Source of the DNA: Legionella sp. PC1000 | GTDB taxonomy: Bacteria; Pseudomonadota; Gammaproteobacteria; Legionellales; Legionellaceae | Reading direction: 5' to 3' | NCBI RefSeq assembly: GCF_014109805.1 | Contig: NZ_CP059400.1 | Coordinates: 3,743,001-3,807,000, forward strand | Length of the DNA stretch: 64,000 nt | Part shown: one piece after another, positions 59,276 through 64,000 of the stretch | How positions within the stretch are numbered: the first letter of the stretch is position 1 | Layout of the letters: each line of letters begins with the position of its first letter | Translations under genes and position numbers: made by a program | Notes under the pieces: generated by a model | What the model was told of the DNA's origin: nothing | Seen by the model: the letters and a program-made list of their open reading frames with translations, nothing else | The model's database searches: none

Positions 59276-62122
59276 CTACTTCAATCCGAATAATGATTCT
59301 TGTAGGGTATCGTAATTAAATTTGAACCCGCTCTCGAGTAACCTTTTCGGCTCTACTCGTTCAGAATCCGTTAATATAACAGATGACTCGCCGAGGAGTA
59401 TTTTTAAAACTGACTCGGATAGAGGTACTCCAGGTCCCGATTTGACTAATCTCAATTCGTTCAACATTTCAGAATTACGACATGGCTGCGGGGCGGTTAT
59501 ATTTATTGCGCCGTCCATAATCGTGTCGTTGTTCGCAATAAATTCAATCGCTTTAGCAACATCTTTAACCTGTACAAAAGGGACGTATTGATTCCCAGAA
59601 CCAAATCGACTGGTACAGAAAAAACCAGCGTATCTATAATAGGGTAAAAGACCACCTCTATTGGATAGAACATGCCCAATTCTTAAATTAATCACATTGC
59701 AATTCGCTTTTTCAGCTCTATTTTCAATTTCTTTACAGACTTCTACTCTGAATTTTGTTCCAGGCTCACCACCGAATACTGGTTCACTTTCCTCAGTCAA
59801 AATTGAATCGCCAGCATTTCCATAAAATCCAGCTGCTGAAGCCTGGAGATATTTTAATGGCTTTTCGCTAGCATTTTCTATGTTACGAATTATTGTATCT
59901 ATTACTCGAAAGCGTGACTCTGCTATATCCGCTTTTACAGAAGAGGTCCATCTTTTAGCGCCTGGATTTGCCCCACTCAAGTTTAATATGATTGAATTTT
60001 TATCAATTAGATCGGACCAATCTTCATCAATGCCTCTGACTTTGACCCCTTCAATATTAATTAATGTATTCGCAGAACGGCTTAAGCAATATACCTCATA
60101 CCCTTTTTTAATAAATTCCAAACATACCTCTTGTCCGATCATACCAGAGCCACCTGCTATAATGATTCGTTTATTCTTCACAACCTCTGTTTTGTCGGCT
60201 TGAAAATTACCATAATAATGCAATAAGGTCCCTATCATCGGGAACGAGACTTTACCATCAAATTTCCAACCTGTTTCTGTTGGTTTTTCGGTCCACTCTG
60301 ATTTTGGTAATAAAAATGTGGGTAATGGCAGTTTGAATGAATCAAAAATTGTTATGCCTTGCGATTCATATTTTAACGATTTATCGGGTTGAAGCTCTAT
60401 TTTGTAGATAAAGCGAAATGCTTTATCTAAAATACCACCAATGCCTTCACTTAAATACATTTGTTGGTTAAACCCACGATAAAGCGAGTGTGTTGTTGTA
60501 TATGTTTTCTGTTGTGGCGTGTTATAGCCAAATACTCTGTTCCAACGTTGTACGTCTTTAGATAAATTGACTACTTCTGCGTAAAATGGTTGCTTGTTCA
60601 TCTCACTGGGGAAGCCAGCAAGCGCTCCGAATATCTTTGCAAAAGATGTTGGCTTTTCTACAGTAACAACGCCTAAACCACTGCCTCCTATACTTGAAGT
60701 TTTAAATTCTTTTATATGATTATCAAGTAAATGGAAGTTAGGAAAAACCCTGGCAAATAAAGAGGTTCGCGCATCATCGGTTATGGATAATCGTGGAGCC
60801 TGCCAATATGCTGACTTTTTTGAGCCGCCCAAGCTGAAGGATACTGCATGTTCAAATATAAGTCGTTGCAACGATGGAAGAAGGGTAGTTGCAGAACGCA
60901 TAACTCCATTTCTTAACATTCTAAGTAATGGATTTTTAACTTGCCCTACTGACGCGATCAAATCCGCAACATTTTGAACTGTTTTAGCACGTGGTTTTCG
61001 TTCTTGTTCATATTCAGAGATACCTTGTAAATAGTCTACTCTGTTCAGCTTGGAAGCCAAGCAAGCTGCATCTTCTATGCACAAGCCTGCTCCTTGTGCA
61101 ATATTTGGAGCAGTAGCATGAGCTGAATCCCCCATTAATACAACTCGATTATCCCGTGATGTCCAGGGAAATTTTTCAACCCCTTTAATTTTAGCAATAT
61201 CCGTTCTTAGTATTTTATTGGTTAAGTTAATTAATTCTTCATACGCAACAACTGTATCTCCAGAGTCTGTACGAATAGGTTCCCATTCCCGAACCAAATT
61301 TTTCAGGAATTCCTTGGTGTCCTGGTTTACTAACTCAACACCATCAATTGGCGATAGGTATGGGTGATTTTTTTGTGTTTTAATCGCAATAAACCAAAAA
61401 ACATGGGGTGGTTTAAGCGGAACATAACCAAAGCGAACCTCATGATTTCCGTATTTTTTGGATTGGCAAGTTCCCCATGTTTCAAATGAGGTGGACCACC
61501 ATTTATGGTTTGTATTTACAGGGAGCTCAGTATTTGCACGAAAATACGTATAACCAAGATCTGTTTCAAGGACTGGCGGTTTTTCTAATTCAGACATGAG
61601 ACAATTTCTGATTTTTGAATGAATGCCATCGCAAGCGATTAATAAATCTCCTTTATAGGATTTATTTCCATCAATATTAATTACTATTTGCTCATTATCT
61701 CTTTTGTATTCACAGATTTTTTGTGATGTAATAATTTCAACATCATCTCTATTTTTTAAACCCGCTAACAAGAAATTTATTAAATCGTCCCGGTTTAAAC
61801 ATTGAATAGGAAATCGATCACCAAAGTCATCATTCGCTCTTGCCAATATCTTTCCATTGGAATCTCGGTAACTGGGGGGTGGCATGTTATAACCAAATTG
61901 ATCAATAAATTTTTGGTAATTGGGTATATTCCTCAATACACTCTGGCTTGGCGGCCACAGACCTATTCCACCACCTATGCTTTCCTGATTGCTACTCTCC
62001 GATCGAGATTCGAATAGTGTTACATGAATTTTAACTTTTTTATTGCCATGAATTAATAAATTAGCCAAAGTCAATCCCGAGATCCCACCACCTACTATTA
62101 GAACATGAACTGATTTAACCAC
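59276..62122 (-). CDS. FAD monooxygenase / DUF4166 / SDR39U1-type fusion protein
   Basis: A 948-residue three-part protein. Residues about 1-420 are a group A flavin monooxygenase, with HVLIVGGGISGLTLANL binding FAD and VVLMGDSAHATAPNIAQGAG as the second FAD motif. About 440-640 resembles DUF4166 (NLSKDVQRWNRVFG, then LPLPTFLLP). About 650-948 is an NAD-dependent epimerase of the SDR39U1/YfcH type (IIIAGGSGMIGQEVCLEFI, LNLSGANPGAKRW, ASAAGFYGNAG), ending with a DUF1731-like tail RVEPKRLLESGFKF. I prefer the GTG start at 62122, which follows GAGGGAG, over a GTG 15 bases upstream. Such a fusion could hydroxylate and then reduce one substrate. The substrate is unknown. Confidence 0.8.
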   Translation of the reverse strand: MVKSVHVLIVGGGISGLTLANLLIHGNKKVKIHVTLFESRSESSNQESIGGGIGLWPPSQSVLRNIPNYQKFIDQFGYNMPPPSYRDSNGKILARANDDFGDRFPIQCLNRDDLINFLLAGLKNRDDVEIITSQKICEYKRDNEQIVINIDGNKSYKGDLLIACDGIHSKIRNCLMSELEKPPVLETDLGYTYFRANTELPVNTNHKWWSTSFETWGTCQSKKYGNHEVRFGYVPLKPPHVFWFIAIKTQKNHPYLSPIDGVELVNQDTKEFLKNLVREWEPIRTDSGDTVVAYEELINLTNKILRTDIAKIKGVEKFPWTSRDNRVVLMGDSAHATAPNIAQGAGLCIEDAACLASKLNRVDYLQGISEYEQERKPRAKTVQNVADLIASVGQVKNPLLRMLRNGVMRSATTLLPSLQRLIFEHAVSFSLGGSKKSAYWQAPRLSITDDARTSLFARVFPNFHLLDNHIKEFKTSSIGGSGLGVVTVEKPTSFAKIFGALAGFPSEMNKQPFYAEVVNLSKDVQRWNRVFGYNTPQQKTYTTTHSLYRGFNQQMYLSEGIGGILDKAFRFIYKIELQPDKSLKYESQGITIFDSFKLPLPTFLLPKSEWTEKPTETGWKFDGKVSFPMIGTLLHYYGNFQADKTEVVKNKRIIIAGGSGMIGQEVCLEFIKKGYEVYCLSRSANTLINIEGVKVRGIDEDWSDLIDKNSIILNLSGANPGAKRWTSSVKADIAESRFRVIDTIIRNIENASEKPLKYLQASAAGFYGNAGDSILTEESEPVFGGEPGTKFRVEVCKEIENRAEKANCNVINLRIGHVLSNRGGLLPYYRYAGFFCTSRFGSGNQYVPFVQVKDVAKAIEFIANNDTIMDGAINITAPQPCRNSEMLNELRLVKSGPGVPLSESVLKILLGESSVILTDSERVEPKRLLESGFKFNYDTLQESLFGLK

Positions 62123-62664
62123 AGTTATCTCCCTCACTATTCAGCCAATCATTCGTACATAAAATATACATGAACCATCATAATTTGCTAGTACGTTAAA
62201 TAAATGTATTTTCTTCGACGCATACAAAGAATTTATTGCGTTTAGAAGCGGAACAATCTACGAATGTGCAAATCGAAACCCAAGCCATTTTTAAAAGCAT
62301 CTGTATAAAACTTAAAACAGAAATGATGTTTCCATTGCTCTCATCCCGCAACGGGTCATTTGGATAAATGGGAAAAATAGAATTTATTATATACTTAATG
62401 TTTTCATAATGTACATTTGGTGAAATAAATACAAGCATGATTGATTTAGTTTTTAATTTCATCGCTCATGCAGTGCGGCGAGTCTTCTCCTTAGGTAAGC
62501 TGGAGAACTGGTAAACCATACTTAGTTTTAATCAATAAACGGGTTTGTCGCTGAGGTAATTAATAAGAAAAAGCATTGGGGTCAGGCTCGATACACTCAC
62601 TACCTATGGGGATATCAAATAGATAAATATTTAAAAACTGGGGCCGTGATATATTCTGCACACA
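62123..62664. other. Intergenic region with possible gene debris
   Basis: No firm gene. A plus-strand frame without a start codon (62200-62367) reads TKNLLRLEAEQSTNVQIETQ, then FKSICIKLKTEMMFPLLS, and ends in TAA. It looks like a remnant of a lost protein. An overlapping minus-strand frame (62196-62462) has poorer composition. GGGGTCAGGC near 62579 is a partial arm of the REP-like family. Confidence 0.4.
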
Positions 62665-62994
62665 CTATTTTTTCACAAATGACATTCCCGTCTGGATGCC
62701 TTGGTTAAGTAGTTCCTCTCCTTCATTTAATAAGGATTGACTCTTTTCTCCTCCACTTCCCTTTTTCTGCAAAATCGAATCTAAGTTTTTAGGCAACATA
62801 GATGATGCGAACTGCATAGCAGCATCTGGACTAAACATACCTCCTGAAGGGGCGCTCATGGAAACACCTTGGTCATCACCTGGGGATTTGTTTTGATCCT
62901 GGTTTTGACTCTGTTTTTGCCCCTGTTTCTGTAACATCTTTTCAGCCTCATCCATTGCTATCTGGGCGGCTACTACTCCGACTATCTGGGCCAT
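62665..62994 (-). CDS. Small Gln/Ser-rich protein, unknown
   Basis: A 109-residue protein with three parts: an alanine-rich helix (MAQIVGVVAAQIAMDEAEKM), a low-complexity Gln/Asn/Lys stretch (KQGQKQSQNQDQNKSPGDDQ), and a helical end (SQSLLNEGEELLNQGIQTGM). It has no signal peptide. It is not recognised. The composition resembles small secreted or surface-associated Legionella proteins, but nothing specific assigns a role. The start lacks a clear ribosome binding site. Confidence 0.5.
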   Translation of the reverse strand: MAQIVGVVAAQIAMDEAEKMLQKQGQKQSQNQDQNKSPGDDQGVSMSAPSGGMFSPDAAMQFASSMLPKNLDSILQKKGSGGEKSQSLLNEGEELLNQGIQTGMSFVKK

Positions 62995-63318
62995 AATAAA
63001 TATCTTTTTAAGAAAGTACTACATATAATATAGCACAAATAATAAACAAATATAAATTTATCGACACTGTAATACAGTTAGGTTCAATTGATTGAAGTAA
63101 ACGTAATTACTGAGATTAAAGCTAAAAATCTGTTTATGATATTCAAAGTGAACAACGATGCATGCATTTTTATATTCATGCCAAGTAAATCCTGGTTGCA
63201 AGCACAACAGGCTACTCTAGAAAATAGGAGCTAATTTGATAATTTATAAAGGTTTTTAATGGTCTTATAATACATAGATACTATTGGTAATAAGCTAATC
63301 TTCGGGTGATAAAAATTA
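62995..63318. other. Promoter region of the LysR gene
   Basis: This 324-base gap between divergent genes carries a fragment of the CCTGGTTGC/GCAA repeat near 63188-63213 and is otherwise AT-rich. LysR proteins usually bind near their own promoters, so an operator is expected here, but no clear T-N11-A site was fixed. Confidence 0.4.
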
Positions 63319-64000
63319 ATGATGCCAACATTTACTGAATTACAATATTTCATCGAAGTTTCAAAATCGTTAAACCTGTCTAGAGCTTCGGAAATACTTG
63401 GTATTAGCCAGCCATCACTGAGCCTCGCAATCAAGCGTTTAGAGCGCAGCGTTGGTACAGAACTTTTAATTAGGCATCAACACGGTGTTGCATTAACCCA
63501 GAGTGGGAAACAATTACTTGCTCATGCGAAAAAATTGCTAAATTATTGGCAAGATACCAGAGCGCTAACCTTGGCCTCCAAGGTTGAAGTGCAAGGCTCC
63601 TATACATTAGGTTGCCACCCAACGGTTGCTATAGATATTGTGTCGGGGTTTTTACCTAATTTACTAGAAACTTATCCAAAACTGGAAATCCATTTAAAAA
63701 ATGACCTTTCACGACGAATTTTAGAACAAATAATTGATTTTAAAATTGATATAGGCATTTTAGTGAATCCAGTGAAACATCCCGATTTGATCATTAGTAA
63801 ACTATGTAACGATGAAATGACTTTCTGGAGCATAACAAAGAAAAGGAAAATCCACGACGTCTATTCTGGTGAGGCAATTGTTTTATGTGATCCCGATTTG
63901 CAACAAACTCAAACTTTATTAACCAAAGGAAGAGATCAGGGATTTATCTTTGATCGTATTATTACTATGAATAGCTTGGAAGTTGTTGCAAGCATGACTG
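63319..64000 (+). CDS. LysR-family transcription regulator (cut by window edge)
   Basis: The first 227 residues of a LysR regulator; a full one has about 300. The N-terminal helix-turn-helix reads LQYFIEVSKSLNLSRASEIL, GISQPSLSLAIKRLERSVG, TELLIRHQHGVALTQSGKQL. The linker helix and start of the effector-binding domain follow (YTLGCHPTVAIDIVSGFLPN, FKIDIGILVNPVKHPDLIIS). ATG 63319 and the next codon ATG are both possible starts. The co-inducer and targets are unknown. The divergent small gene at 62665 and the flavoprotein gene beyond it are candidates by position only. Confidence 0.92.
   Translation, partial: MMPTFTELQYFIEVSKSLNLSRASEILGISQPSLSLAIKRLERSVGTELLIRHQHGVALTQSGKQLLAHAKKLLNYWQDTRALTLASKVEVQGSYTLGCHPTVAIDIVSGFLPNLLETYPKLEIHLKNDLSRRILEQIIDFKIDIGILVNPVKHPDLIISKLCNDEMTFWSITKKRKIHDVYSGEAIVLCDPDLQQTQTLLTKGRDQGFIFDRIITMNSLEVVASMT

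Noticed and set aside
63231..63434. Minus-strand frame over the start of the LysR gene
   Set aside because: It is antisense to a clear helix-turn-helix coding region.

Overview
The window looks like part of the chromosome of a Legionella-type gammaproteobacterium, probably not L. pneumophila itself. It is AT-rich. Metabolic genes are interspersed with many separate genes whose products look like Dot/Icm type IV effectors: cysteine-protease/ankyrin proteins, a eukaryotic-like kinase, a RasGEF-like protein, an OTU-like deubiquitinase candidate and a longin-like protein. Homospermidine synthase, a Pmp-like autotransporter and steroid enzymes of eukaryotic type also fit an amoeba-associated lifestyle. 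No rRNA, tRNA or CRISPR array was seen. The genus is an inference from gene content.

Layout. 1-3.2 kb: a partial cysteine-protease-like effector, an AAC(6')-like acetyltransferase, a protein kinase and a small membrane protein. 3.3-7.8 kb: polyamine/GABA metabolism, with homospermidine synthase divergent from an aldehyde dehydrogenase and a class III aminotransferase. 8-13.6 kb: three effector-like genes (protease-ankyrin, duplicated RasGEF-like, LRR-like). 13.7-15.3 kb: a sterol desaturase-family protein and HdeD. 15.4-18.9 kb: further effector candidates (nitrilase-fold, OTU-like, longin-like). 19.4-24.1 kb: an ABC exporter with a wrecked ABC ATPase gene in front, a response regulator/MEDS histidine kinase pair, and ChaB. 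24.4-28.6 kb: a second protease-ankyrin protein, DUF4169, a Bcr/CflA-type MFS pump and a TrmN6-like methyltransferase. 29.5-32.3 kb: a sterol C-24-methyltransferase-like gene, a 3beta-HSD-like SDR and a steroid 5alpha-reductase-like gene, which together look like a sterol-modification cluster. 32.5-35.2 kb: a large protease-like effector candidate, a MITE-like element and a relic of the 3' end of the 5alpha-reductase gene. 35.3-42 kb: the autotransporter, an SRPBCC protein, a DUF763 protein flanked by direct repeats, and small nucleic-acid-binding proteins.

42.2-49.6 kb is an AT-rich accessory block that resembles a defence island. It has a DprA-like/phosphoribosyltransferase pair, a compact three-gene unit (RNase H-fold-like protein, Ser/Thr kinase, small basic protein), a RloC/PrrC-like SMC-type ATPase with a candidate nuclease triad, and a serine recombinase at its edge. 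49.7-64 kb holds a ceramidase-family gene and a fragment of a second copy, a long tandem repeat array, a class C beta-lactamase-fold hydrolase, poxvirus-type topoisomerase IB, a GNAT protein, a GIY-YIG protein, a fatty acid desaturase, an RRM protein, an unusual FAD-monooxygenase/DUF4166/SDR fusion and the start of a LysR regulator.

Repeats are conspicuous. One MITE-like family, with terminal inverted repeats and a core reading GGATACCGCGCATAAAGCGC, occurs at 11.5 kb, at 35.0 kb and as a three-unit tandem array at 51.8-52.3 kb. Other short palindromic families occur at 7.8, 14.6, 23.7, 39.6 and 41.0 kb. All functions are read from sequence motifs; no database search was run.
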